The notes under the pieces are model-generated. The model ran no database searches and was not told where the DNA came from. It saw only the letters and a program-made list of their open reading frames with translations. From Acanthaster planci (lineage: Eukaryota; Echinodermata; Asteroidea; Valvatida; Acanthasteridae), in assembly GCF_001949145.1 (NCBI RefSeq), contig NW_019091430.1:735180-789994 (forward strand): 54,815 nt of DNA, written 5' to 3'. Positions 36,097-44,800 of the stretch are shown in pieces. A program made the translations under genes and the position numbers. Position 1 is the stretch's first letter. Every line of letters begins with the position of its first letter.

Positions 36097-39000
36097 CTGA
36101 AATGACAAACATACATCTGTGTAAATACATGCTACAGACGAACCACACTTGATGCTTCACTCTGATTAAACAGAGGACTGTCAATCAGAAGTTTAACCTT
36201 AAAAGGGGCTGGTCCCCTATGCATGTATTCACCCGTATTTTCTTTGGTACCATGTATGGAAACTGTTGTACATTTCTATTTGGTTAAATGCACTGAAAAG
36301 TTCCCTTTTACACAGTTAAATTATCCATGCTTTCCTGGACAACGGAGGGCACTGTTGCTGTGAAGTCATTTTGGGAAGACATAACAGTGCATAGGTTTTC
36401 CTGTTCAAATTGTGACCCCAGAAATTACTTATTGAGAACATCTCCGAGGAAGAGCCTGACGCTTGTTTATTGCTTACATGTACATATAATTTGTACACAA
36501 ACAACAATAACTCAGCAAAGAGAAAATGAATCCAGCAAAATTTATAAAAATGCAGGACTTTGTGTACAAACAAATGTAACCTTGAGGCTTTTCCCGGGGA
36601 TGACATCACAGTTTTGTTCATGAATATCAAAATACTCATTAGCATAAACACCAAAAAGGCAGTAAAATACCCTTTGAATGGAACCTTCCCAATTAGCAGT
36701 ACATGCGCCCTACTACCCCTGGTTGGCAAGCGCGGCCGCCAACACTCTCGCCAGTGTAGGAGAACGCCTTTAACCATAATCTGGCGCACTGAAGGTTGAT
36801 AAAAACTGTATTACAGCCACTGTCCAATACTTCAACATGCTTTTCTCAAAACTAAGTGAAGTTTTCAGTGTCCTGAGGTTGGAAAGTAACAATTCCTTGT
36901 CTTTGAGTTTGGCACTCATGTCAAACTATACTAGTACAGAAACGGTGTGTATGTACTCATAGTCACACGCGCACATGGAGATTTGCATATTTCCTTGGGA
37001 ATGGTCCATAGTTTAACTCGGGTTAACAAAAAGGTGCATTTTGAAAGTCTGTATTAAAACAAATTGATTGCAGCTACAATTTAACTTATGGAAGGAGGAC
37101 ATATTTGCATATTATACACATTTTGAAGGATTAGTAAAATTTCATGTCCATAAATTGTCACCATTGTATCAAAAGGAAGTTTTTTAACAAGGGTTGGAAA
37201 GATAAATCTCTTCAGAACTTGGATAAATCCAGAAGTAGGAAAGCAAGTGTACACACTCCAGCATATTATACACATTTTGAAGGATTAGTAAAATTTCATG
37301 TCCATAAATTGTCACCATTGTATCAAAAGGAAGTTTTTTAACAAGGGTTGGAAAGATAAATCTCTTCAGAACTTGGATAAATCCAGAAGTAGGAAAGCAA
37401 GTGTACACACTCCAGCCACAACTGCTTAACATGGGCCTTGACAAGTATTATCAGTGACACTTTACCCTAAACTTCAGGTTTTCATAGTCTGCCATCTGTA
37501 GAATTTGGTAGGCAGAATCTAGGCAGGTCCCCTTCCAGTGACTCCTGAATTCATCATCCAACTGGGTAAGGTGTGCAGATCTCTGAGAAAATTCAGCCCC
37601 TCTTCTTGAGGGTTCGACTGTGTTACCATGGTCTGCAACATCCATGCTCATTAAATCAGTGATAGATTCCATCTGGAAAAAGAAATCAGATTATGTACAC
37701 AGATGTCCAGCCAGGCATGTACTTATACATACCAGGTTATGGAACAAAACACATTGAAATACAGACACTGTGGGTACCAAACTCGTTCTGGGGACCAGTT
37801 TTTGTCCCCACAACTAAGTCCTGGCTCCCTGACAAAAGAAAGAGTCCTCTTAATATGGTGGAGAACTAGCCATGTATGCACACATACACCCACACACAGA
37901 TGGACAAGGTGGAAATAGTATGCCCTCTCTGCTTGAGAATTATAACCAAAACAAGATTTCTGAAAAAATAAAGCCTGCTGTACAAAATTCTGGAGTTTTA
38001 AATAGAGGGTCCAAAAAGAGAACAGAAATGAGGAGGCTTAAAGCACTATTAAGCTTTCTGACTTGTGTGGAACACAAAAATGTTTGTTGAATTTAGACAT
38101 TACTGAACTACAAAAAATCTGAAGCAAAATGCTGCCATGTTTAATGACAATACACCCAGCAGGTTATTTTGTTTGCTACACTATATTGACACAATTACAA
38201 TAAAATATGGAGAACTCACGAGGCTTTCTTTGACCAATGGAAGGTCTACTGAGTCCTGCTCATGGACAAGTAAGTATTTCACAATGATTCTTTGTCACAT
38301 CACTGACATGCTTCTCAGGTCTCTGGTATGCCTTTCTTATTGTAAATTTGTTTTAATGTCACTATAATGTGGTTTAGTTTTGCAGCAAGCACCATACCAC
38401 GATTGTTTCAACTCACCTCAGCTGATGAGCGGGGGTGGCGACCAAACATGAGAAAGAAGGGGGAAGATTTGGTGGGGGTCTGTTCCTGGGTGCGTATGGA
38501 GTATGCTAGCTCCTCCAAATTACGTGCCCAGTTGTCAGGCTTCTCAGTGACCAACTGGTTTAGGTGGGTGGTCAGCATCTGGCTGGTGCGCTCACTCAAG
38601 CTGCTGGTCTGTGGATGGTCTGAGCTGGTCACTATCAAGCCAGGGAAGTTTAAGGATTTGCCAATCTCTGTGTTGAGCTGGCACAAAGCACAAAGAAAGA
38701 AAAACAAGGGCAAAGGAATATTAAAGGTTAAAACTGTGGACTGTCAACGTCTAAAGAATGAAATCAGTCACTACACGCTGCACTGTGCTGTGCCTCAGCG
38801 CTGCATAGCCCAAGCTACCGGCTGCCCAGCTACGCCCGTAAGCAGCGCGGCACTGCAGGAATAATGCAGTCATGTTTTCATTGGTTGCTGTTTACGTTCG
38901 TTCTGTGTTGGAAACAAAGGAAACCAGTCCAGAGGAGCTGTATAGACTTGTTAATGTACCATAAGTATCGTTCACACCTCACAAATCACGTGATGCTCCA

Positions 39001-42000
39001 TTTCTGTCTCTTTTTGCCTAAATCCGCCCCAAGCTGAAGTTCACCCAAGTCAGCGAAAGAAAGCAAGATGGTTAAAACCGGGTTCTTGCACGTGTTCTGC
39101 GTGTACTCAAACACCATATGCTCCGGAATATTCTGGTTCATAAATGTTCATTTTATATACCCGCTACAAGGTTCCAATGAAATTTTATTTTAACCTGATT
39201 GTCTGATTCTTTAGTGAAGGGCAAAATGACCTCTTTTCAAATGTGACCCAATATAATTTTCAAACAACTTGGGGGGGCAGATGAGTGGAGGAAATAATGA
39301 TTTACTAGAATTTATCAATTTTAAAGAACTTCCAAGATGTTTTGTTGGGTATTCTGAGATTTTTTGGAGGGCATCAGGTTAAGGGCCACTCATCTGAATT
39401 CTTGCCCAATTTCCAGACGCCGGCATGTTTGAATTTCAGCCGAAAATCCACGACACTGAAATTGCTCACAAAGTTCAGAAGCTTGCATCTTGAAGGCATC
39501 AGTACCAGCATTTATCCCTGTGGATTTAAAGTTTTTCAACAAAGAGGTTTGGCAGCACAATATGAAGAAAGTCAAGTGTTCCACGTAATTCTGTACATAT
39601 ACTTGTGCCTTAGCACGCACGCAACACGTGCAATGACTTACATGAACGTTGTTTCACAGACATTTAAACAGGTGCGGCTTATATGGCGACTTTAAATCTC
39701 AATTTACAGATTTTTGCTTGGTGCAGCTTATAATCCGTATGGCCTATATTCTAAAATTAAGGTAAACTGTGGTGCTGCGTGAAAGTAACGTGAAAGTTAC
39801 ATCAAATCCACTCTGCCTTTGCATCCCAAATGCAAAGACCAGGATAAATTGACCAACGTTCTTCCCACACATCCTCACTCTGGAATTTCTTACCTACAGT
39901 GTTGTATATCATGTTTCTCATTCAATCTCTCCAAGTTCAATCACAGCATAAATATTCTACATGAAGTTCTTTCTCTTTTTATTCAATTCCTTTTATCTAA
40001 TCCTTTTATAGGGGTAATTCCAGAAATTAGGGGTCCATTTTCAGAACACACTTTCTAATTTCCAAGAGTGATGAATTAATGCAAATTACCAGCCAAACAA
40101 ATAGTAATAGTTTGAAATCAATTCCGGTGACTTTTTTCAAGATGTATTTTTGCGNNNNNNNNNNNNNNNNNNNNNNNNNNNNNNNNNNNNNNNNNNNNNN
40201 NNNNNNNNNNNNNNNNNNNNNNNNNNNNNNNNNNNNNNNNNNNNNNNNNNNNNNNNNNNNNNNNNNNNNNNNNNNNNNNNNNNNNNNNNNNNNNNNNNNN
40301 NNNNNNNNNNNNNNNNNNNNNNNNNNNNNNNNNNNNNNNNNNNNNNNNNNNNNNNNNNNNNNNNNNNNNNNNNNNNNNNNNNNNNNNNNNNNNNNNNNNN
40401 NNNNNNNNNNNNNNNNNNNNNNNNNNNNNNNNNNNNNNNNNNNNNNNNNNNNNNNNNNNNNGGTGGGCTGGCTGGTCCGAGTCAAATGAAGCAGCGGGTA
40501 CTGCGAACTATTTTCAAGATGTATTTTTTAATATACGTTGGGTAAGGGCAAAACCTGTTATATAAAATTCCGGTGACATTTCCATGTCAAATGACAAAGG
40601 TCAGATGTAACAGGGACACAAAAATGTCCCACTTTTGGACCCCTAATTTCAGGAATTACCCACAAGGCATTATGGATACCTCTCATTAAAAATTGCTGGC
40701 TACCTCTAATTGAAAAGCACAAGAGAAATGTCTAACCTGTGTGATATAATCTTCGTCTTGGCTGAGCAGTAAACTTTTTGGTGTTCCCCATCTGTAGATG
40801 TAAGTTTTTATGCACCATGTCACACCTGTAATTGATTTGGTCTTCAGAGGGAAGAAGTCCACAAACTTGGTGTAGTAGTCAGTGAAAGCTAGGACAAACT
40901 TGCAGCCTTCGTTTGATGCTGGAAGGGGACCTGACGATAATGAAACAAAATCAGTTGATATTCAGTTCGTAAATCCTTCTGATTACCTCAACTGCTTTGA
41001 CCTAATCTACAAAGGAGGCAGTGGAAGGATGGATAAATATGTTCCCAACATCTGAACCAACTTTGGTGCAATCTAACTTTTTGGTTATGGAAAGACTGAT
41101 GAGTTGGTGAAAATTTCTTTTTTCATTTTTCAAGTCCTGTAAAGTAAATACTTGATTCTTGCTCAGTAAACTATCAACTTCCAGCTATTTTCAAGAGCAA
41201 TTCACATTTTCAAACTTATCAAAATTAAAAATAACATGAGCCATGGGAATTTTTTGTTAGTAATTCTCAATCCTAAAAATCTTCAACTTTTGGGGTTCAA
41301 TGAACTGTGATTGAAGTAATAGTGGCAGGGCTTTACCTTCCTCAATCCTGAAAAATCCTCCAAACCGCCAGGTGGATTTCAATAGACCTAGATTTCAATA
41401 GGGTTGGGGTTGACAAAAAGCAGCATACTCCCAAAACCACTAATACATGTTCATATTTTTGCAGTGGTGGAAAACACTTGCAAGAAACTGCTCTGATACC
41501 TATGAAACTCATTCCCACAACTTCAAGGGCCTGAGTCAATTTCAGCTTCATCGTCTTGGCCAGGGGAGCCCTGTTCTTAGCCCGGTCTCCTCCTTTGCAA
41601 CGCTCACAAGAACTGACCTGTGGAAGACACAAACGTATATTGGGAGGAATAATAAGAGATTATAAACTGAGAGAATTAAGCTGGTAGTCAAAGGCCCATT
41701 TCCATCTCTTGGCTCGGTCTCGTTTTAGACTTAGAGTTCGGTTTCAAATATTCACGACTGGGGCAAAATAGAAAAAACACGTACAGGTACATGTATGTTC
41801 TCCAAAGTCCAAATCAAGGCCTCACATTCAACAATTTGTTGCTTCTTTAGGAAACAGTAAAGCTGCGCTAATAGGATGGTCTCAACTCTGGGAAGTACAC
41901 TTGTGATAGCATTAGGTTCTTAACTTGAAGACAAAGACAGCCAGAATATTGAATTTATCCTTCCAGTAGGAAATGAGGGGGAGAAAAAGTGGTGTGGTGA

Positions 42001-44187
42001 CACTTTCCTAAAATTATCCAAGCCAACAAAACCCAGGTTTCAATCTAACCCAGTACATTGTACATCATGTAAGACAGCAGATGAAATCATGTACTTGGCT
42101 TAAAATACATGTACATGGCTCTACACATATCTGAGCTTTTTCTTCCTGGATCTTGAACTGAAATTTCTTAGTCACCAGATTTCTTCAGGTTTGGGAGTTC
42201 CAGCGGCATTTGTGCTTTTGAAAAATCTATACTATGGAACACAAACGAATGTTTAAAAATACAATTTTGAGATATTGGAGATAAAGAATTTCAAATTTAA
42301 TGTTATCAAACTAACATACTATAATGTGAATCCTACACAATTCTTCACTGCGCTGCGAACTAACTGCACATTCCTTGAAAAATGTACAACGTGCTTCTCT
42401 TTCTACCGGTACCTTCCAGATCCTCCAAAGTCCCACAAAAACATCCTGGTAGATTTTGAAGGATCTCAGAGGGTTAAGGTCAATGGGTTGATACAGCTCA
42501 CTTACAAAGTTGGAGACATCTTCTTTCATGCCATTCCACGTGTAGTGTTGTGATATTTTGGTCAGTGTGCCATTGATGCCACTGTGACCACCTGCCGGGT
42601 TATTGGTGTGACAGTGTTTCATGATGTCGTTTACTTCCTCCATATCTGTCACAACTCGCTTCTTGATGTCCACTTTGCCTCCAGTGTAATATAACGTTTC
42701 CTCTGAGTGAAGGAAATACTGGATTGCTGATTGTTAGTGTGTTGGAAACATCTCTCAATAAGCCATTTGCGAGTAAAATTTGAATAAAATCTGGTGCACT
42801 GAGTTATCTCACTGCAAATAAACATAACAATTTGAATTCACAAGACTAAAGATACTGTTGCTATACCTCGTGATTCGAGGCAAGCTTTTGCATAGCGACC
42901 ACCATCTCTGGAATGTTTACAGAAAAAACACTTTTTTCAGACCAGTACCATAGGGTTTGTGCACAGGGTGTCAAGTGGAGTCGGTATATGAAACTCTTTC
43001 CTTTTTCTTAAAGGGAAAGAATGTCTGAAATTGAAATAACCTTAGATCTGAATTTTATTTTGCAAAATGACAATGGAGCCAGATGAAGAACTGTCATGGT
43101 AAAATTTCTCCCCAAATGCTCACTGCCCATGATCAGTCACCATGCTACTAAACCAAAACCAAAAGCAATATCAGGGACAAGTCCAGAGTCCAATGCTCCT
43201 CAAACTATTTGTATGAGGCTCAGTCTGCTCAGAGAGGAACAACCTTCCCTCCCCCTGCACTGGCTATGGCATTGGTTTCATGAATATCTACAGTGTATTG
43301 GGCACAATCATGATGATCAATCAATCTGTGCATGGCGGTAACTAACGTGATCACTCAACGTTAGTTCTGTCCACGTTTGTTCTTACTTGTCTATGCATTG
43401 CCCAACCATATCCAAATATTAAAAGGGTCAATTCGTAGAGTCTCTGTTGTAACTCAGACTAAGCTCTTACAAATGCCCAAACCTTAGTTATTGCATACAT
43501 GTAGGCCAACATTGCATTCATAATTTGCTGATAATTTCTGATTTGGGGTTAGGCCTACGGCAGATTGTTTTGAAAAAAATGGAAGTGAGCTGAGTTGGAA
43601 ATTTCACACAGGATCAACTGAGTGATATCATAGGCCTACTACATACACTTCATGTACTTCTGGAAACTGCATGCAACTTGTAAGACACTACCCAGTTGTA
43701 ACGCAAAGCGACAGCAAAAATAAACAATTATTCCACCCATGGGACCTTGAGCCTACAGTATCCACCATGTCCACTGCCATGACTGCCAAACAAAAATCTA
43801 GAGGCCATAGATTTGGCACAGTTACGGGTAGGTTAGGTGAGTTTGCTGGTTTTACTCACTCGCTCGATCTAAGATGTGCACTTTGGCTTGGTTTCTGAGG
43901 TTTCTCATCTCACCCCTGCTTAACCCAGGAGGTGCCCGGCCCTGCAAGATAAAATGCCGTATTCTATCGCATTTGATTTTCAAGAAATGGAAACGCTTTT
44001 CCTTCGAGGAGAGGGATTCCAGATTTGCTATGCTCGATGAATAAGAATGTTCGGTGTTTGTATCGCTCGTTGTTGTAGATTTACGTGCTTTAGTTGTGGG
44101 GGGGCTCGTCGTACATGTTGTCGAGCTTGCTGAGGTAGAAAGTGTGGTTGTAGAAGTGGTGGCTCTGGTCACGTTGGGTGAAGCCAT
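35332..44187 (-). CDS. domesticated retroviral/Gypsy-type integrase-like gene (7 coding exons, 689 aa)
   Basis: Seven minus-strand exons (43860-44187, 42506-42702, 41500-41617, 40737-40930, 38417-38677, 37466-37672, 35332-36096) have GT...AG introns and matching phases, sum to 2070 bases and give one open frame of 689 residues. Domains in order: Ser/Thr-rich N-terminus (1-60); basic segment (70-110); HHCC zinc-binding domain with H141, H149, C179, C182; integrase core about 208-365; unassigned C-terminal region 367-689. The core keeps family landmarks: FIGPLP, FTDYYTKF, HPQT, SERTSQ and SPFFLMFGRHPR. The catalytic DDE is altered: the first Asp position is S212 (GMSFIG), the second is S271 or Q272 (LLLSQDEDY), and Glu is kept (E308). 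Reverse transcriptase, RNase H and LTRs are absent. Introns inside the core and a lost triad argue for a host gene kept for DNA or protein binding, akin to GIN1/KRBA2, whose relatives are Ginger transposons. The exact ortholog is unknown. Confidence 0.85.
36311..36680 (+). repeat. dispersed repeat family A, copy within intron 6
   Basis: Full-length copy in intron 6 of the integrase-like gene, homologous to 3540-3935 (reverse) and 10105-10475. Shared blocks: CATGCTTTCCTGGACAACG, GAGGGCACTGTTGCT, GGGAAGACATA, GGGATGACATCACAGTTTTG. It abuts MITE B at its 3' end. Confidence 0.75.
36678..37009 (+). mobile_element. MITE family B, copy with damaged left end
   Basis: Aligns with the reverse complement of 30655-31071. 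The left terminal repeat has lost about 10 bases (ATGGAACCTTCCC joined to AATTAGCAG); the right end ATTTGCATATTTCC...GGTCCAT is intact. It lies in intron 6 of the integrase-like gene, next to a family A repeat. Confidence 0.75.
37107..37414 (+). repeat. exact tandem duplication, two 154-bp units
   Basis: Units 37107-37260 and 37261-37414 both start GCATATTATACACATTTTGA and end AGTGTACACACTCCA; no mismatch was seen. It lies in intron 6, 52 bases past the exon 6 donor (37466) in the direction of transcription. Identity implies a very recent event or an assembly artefact. Confidence 0.92.
37466..37672 (-). CDS. integrase-like gene, exon 6
   Basis: Acceptor TTTCTTTTTCCAG, donor GTAAAG, phase 0 on both sides, encoding residues 367-435. 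It begins MESITDLMSMDVADHG, is acidic and helical, and ends ADYENLKFR. No domain is recognised. It sits where a Gypsy integrase would have its GPY/F or chromodomain tail, but neither is seen. Confidence 0.7.
38417..38677 (-). CDS. integrase-like gene, exon 5: end of catalytic core
   Basis: Acceptor CTTTGTGCCAG, donor GTGAGT, phase 0 on both sides. It starts LNTEIGKSLNFPG and includes HPQTSSLSERTSQML with the retained catalytic Glu (E308), a W at residue 329, and SPFFLMFGRHPR, the block that closes the core in Gypsy-type integrases. Confidence 0.9.
39340..39760 (-). mobile_element. possible pogo/Tigger-type transposon remnant
   Basis: In intron 4 of the integrase-like gene. A minus-strand frame includes INAGTDAFKMQASELCEQFQ and CRGFSAE, resembling the CENP-B-type helix-turn-helix found near the N-terminus of pogo/Tigger transposases. 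Next to it (39672-39745) are paired GTGCGGCTTATATGG and GTGCAGCTTATAATCCG motifs, of the kind often seen in the terminal regions of such elements. The frame is short and lacks the DDE part. The assignment rests on recalled family patterns. Confidence 0.35.
40012..40661. mobile_element. TIR element containing the assembly gap
   Basis: The left end GGGTAATTCCAGAAATTAGG and the reverse complement of the right end GGGTAATTCCTGAAATTAGG are matching inverted repeats of about 27 bases, continuing GGTCCA. Inside, ATTCCGGTGAC and TTTCAAGATGTATTTTT occur on both sides of the N run as direct repeats. Non-coding as far as visible; lies in intron 4 of the integrase-like gene. Confidence 0.7.
40155..40461. 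other. assembly gap (307 N)
   Basis: A run of unknown bases inside a TIR element with internal direct repeats. Any frame drawn across it is meaningless. It falls in intron 4 of the integrase-like gene, so it should not hide a coding exon of that gene unless one exon was skipped; the exon phases on each side agree without one. Confidence 0.99.
40737..40930 (-). CDS. integrase-like gene, exon 4: catalytic core
   Basis: Acceptor TTATCGTCAG, donor GTTAGA. It joins exon 3 in the middle of a Gly codon to restore IGPLP, an independent check on the splice. The core continues CKFVLAFTDYYTKFVDFFPL. GTPKSLLLSQDEDYI is where the second catalytic aspartate (SDxGxxF type) is expected; ungapped alignment from GxP to the aromatic puts Ser271 there, and aligning on the serine puts Gln272. 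This exon lies too deep in GC-neutral intron sequence to show as a long open frame and begins without Met. Confidence 0.85.
41500..41617 (-). CDS. integrase-like gene, exon 3: zinc-binding CC and start of core
   Basis: Acceptor CTTCCACAG, donor GTATCA; phase 0 in, phase 1 out. It reads VSSCERCKGGDRAKN and on to EVVGMSFIG. C179 and C182 complete the HHCC finger. The VGM-x-FIG block normally carries the first catalytic aspartate (GMDFIG type); here that position is serine (S212). Confidence 0.85.
42506..42702 (-). CDS. integrase-like gene, exon 2: zinc-binding HH half
   Basis: Acceptor TTCCTTCACTCAG, donor GTAAGT; enters at phase 1 completing a Lys codon and leaves at phase 0. It encodes residues 111-175, starting ETLYYTGGKVDIKKR. 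It carries the two histidines of the HHCC finger (HCHTNNPAGGHSG, H141 and H149), then the usual TL.KI..HYTW..MKEDV signature of integrase zinc-binding domains. Confidence 0.85.
43860..44187 (-). CDS. integrase-like gene, coding exon 1 (residues 1-109)
   Basis: The ATG at 44187 (AATTATGG) is the first after an in-frame TGA seven codons upstream. Residues 1-60 are almost all Ser, Thr and Ala with MASPNVTRATTSTTT at the start. Then a basic helix-like stretch (KEKRFHFLKIKCDRIRHFIL) and GLSRGEMRNLRNQAKVHILD follow, the short region that precedes the zinc-binding domain in KRBA2/Ginger-type integrases. The donor is GTGAGT, phase 1. Confidence 0.8.
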
Positions 44188-44407
44188 AATTTCTATAAGG
44201 GTCAATCACTGTCTTCCATTAGAGTCAACCTTTTCAGACAAAGTCTAAAGGTAAGCAGGCGACAACGAAACTCACGTTGTTTACGTTTACTGTGCCACTC
44301 ACTTCGCGCACGGTTCGAGCAAGCAAACACATGCAAGGCAGCAATGTGCAGCTTTCGACTACGGCTTCTTCCTACTGCCATTGAATTTATATTGTGACTA
44401 TCCGTAG

Positions 44408-44525
44408 CTGTAGACAAAAATGCCCATTCAAAGTCAGACTTGAAAATCTGACTAGATCAACCTCGTCCCTCAAGGTTTAACCGAAACTCATTCGTATTAT
44501 AAAGCAGTAACAGTTCATCACTAAC
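44408..44525 (-). other. probable 5' UTR intron of the integrase-like gene
   Basis: Minus-strand donor CCTCAG|GTTAGTGATG (exon end 44526) and strong acceptor GCATTTTTGTCTACAG (exon start 44407) define a 118-base intron ahead of the exon that carries the ATG at 44187. No coding potential connects across it. Inferred from splice signals only. Confidence 0.4.
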
Positions 44526-44554
44526 CTGAGGATGGAAACGTCCGAAGTTGCAAA

Positions 44555-44650
44555 GTCGGCCAAAGATGGCTATGCATGTATGCAACGCGCATGTTGTGAG
44601 TGTGGGCGGGGCTAATTCCCACGGAATAGGTGTTGGCATTATAAAGAAGA
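44555..44650 (-). promoter_or_regulatory. probable promoter of the integrase-like gene
   Basis: Upstream of the inferred 5' UTR intron lie a GC-box-like CCCCGCCCAC (44606-44615 read on minus), a TTATAA at about 44639-44644 and AAGATGGC (44563-44570 on plus), which matches the core of YY1 sites commonly found near transcription starts. The patch is richer in CpG than its surroundings. Position and motifs fit a promoter; no start site can be proven. Confidence 0.3.
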
Positions 44651-44661
44651 CATGGACAGTA

Positions 44662-44732
44662 CCCCAGGGCTTGCTGTGGGGTTTGTCATCCGCCGTGCTC
44701 TCCCACGGACGACGAACCCCAATGCTCTGGGG
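44662..44732. mobile_element. fold-back element related to 17796-17906
   Basis: The left arm CCCCAGGGCTTGCTGTGGGG continues GTTTGTCATCCGCCGTG; the reverse complement of the right arm is CCCCAGAGCATTGGGGTTCG and continues TCGTCCGTGG. The pattern CCAGA-C--TGGGGT--G-CGTCCG is shared with the fold-back at 17808-17894. It lies immediately upstream of the integrase-like gene's promoter region. No target-site duplication is seen. Confidence 0.5.
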
Positions 44733-44760
44733 CGAGCACTAATTTCAGCCGAGCTCAGTA

Positions 44761-44800
44761 GCATCATGGAGGTAGGTTTCCTACCTCCATGGTAGCATGA
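44761..44800. repeat. short perfect hairpin
   Basis: CATGGAGGTAGG (44765-44776), a TTT loop, then CCTACCTCCATG (44780-44791): a perfect 12-base stem next to the fold-back element at 44662-44732. Confidence 0.85.

Noticed and set aside
40027-40545. Open frames crossing the N run
   Set aside because: They exist only because unknown bases contain no stop codons.
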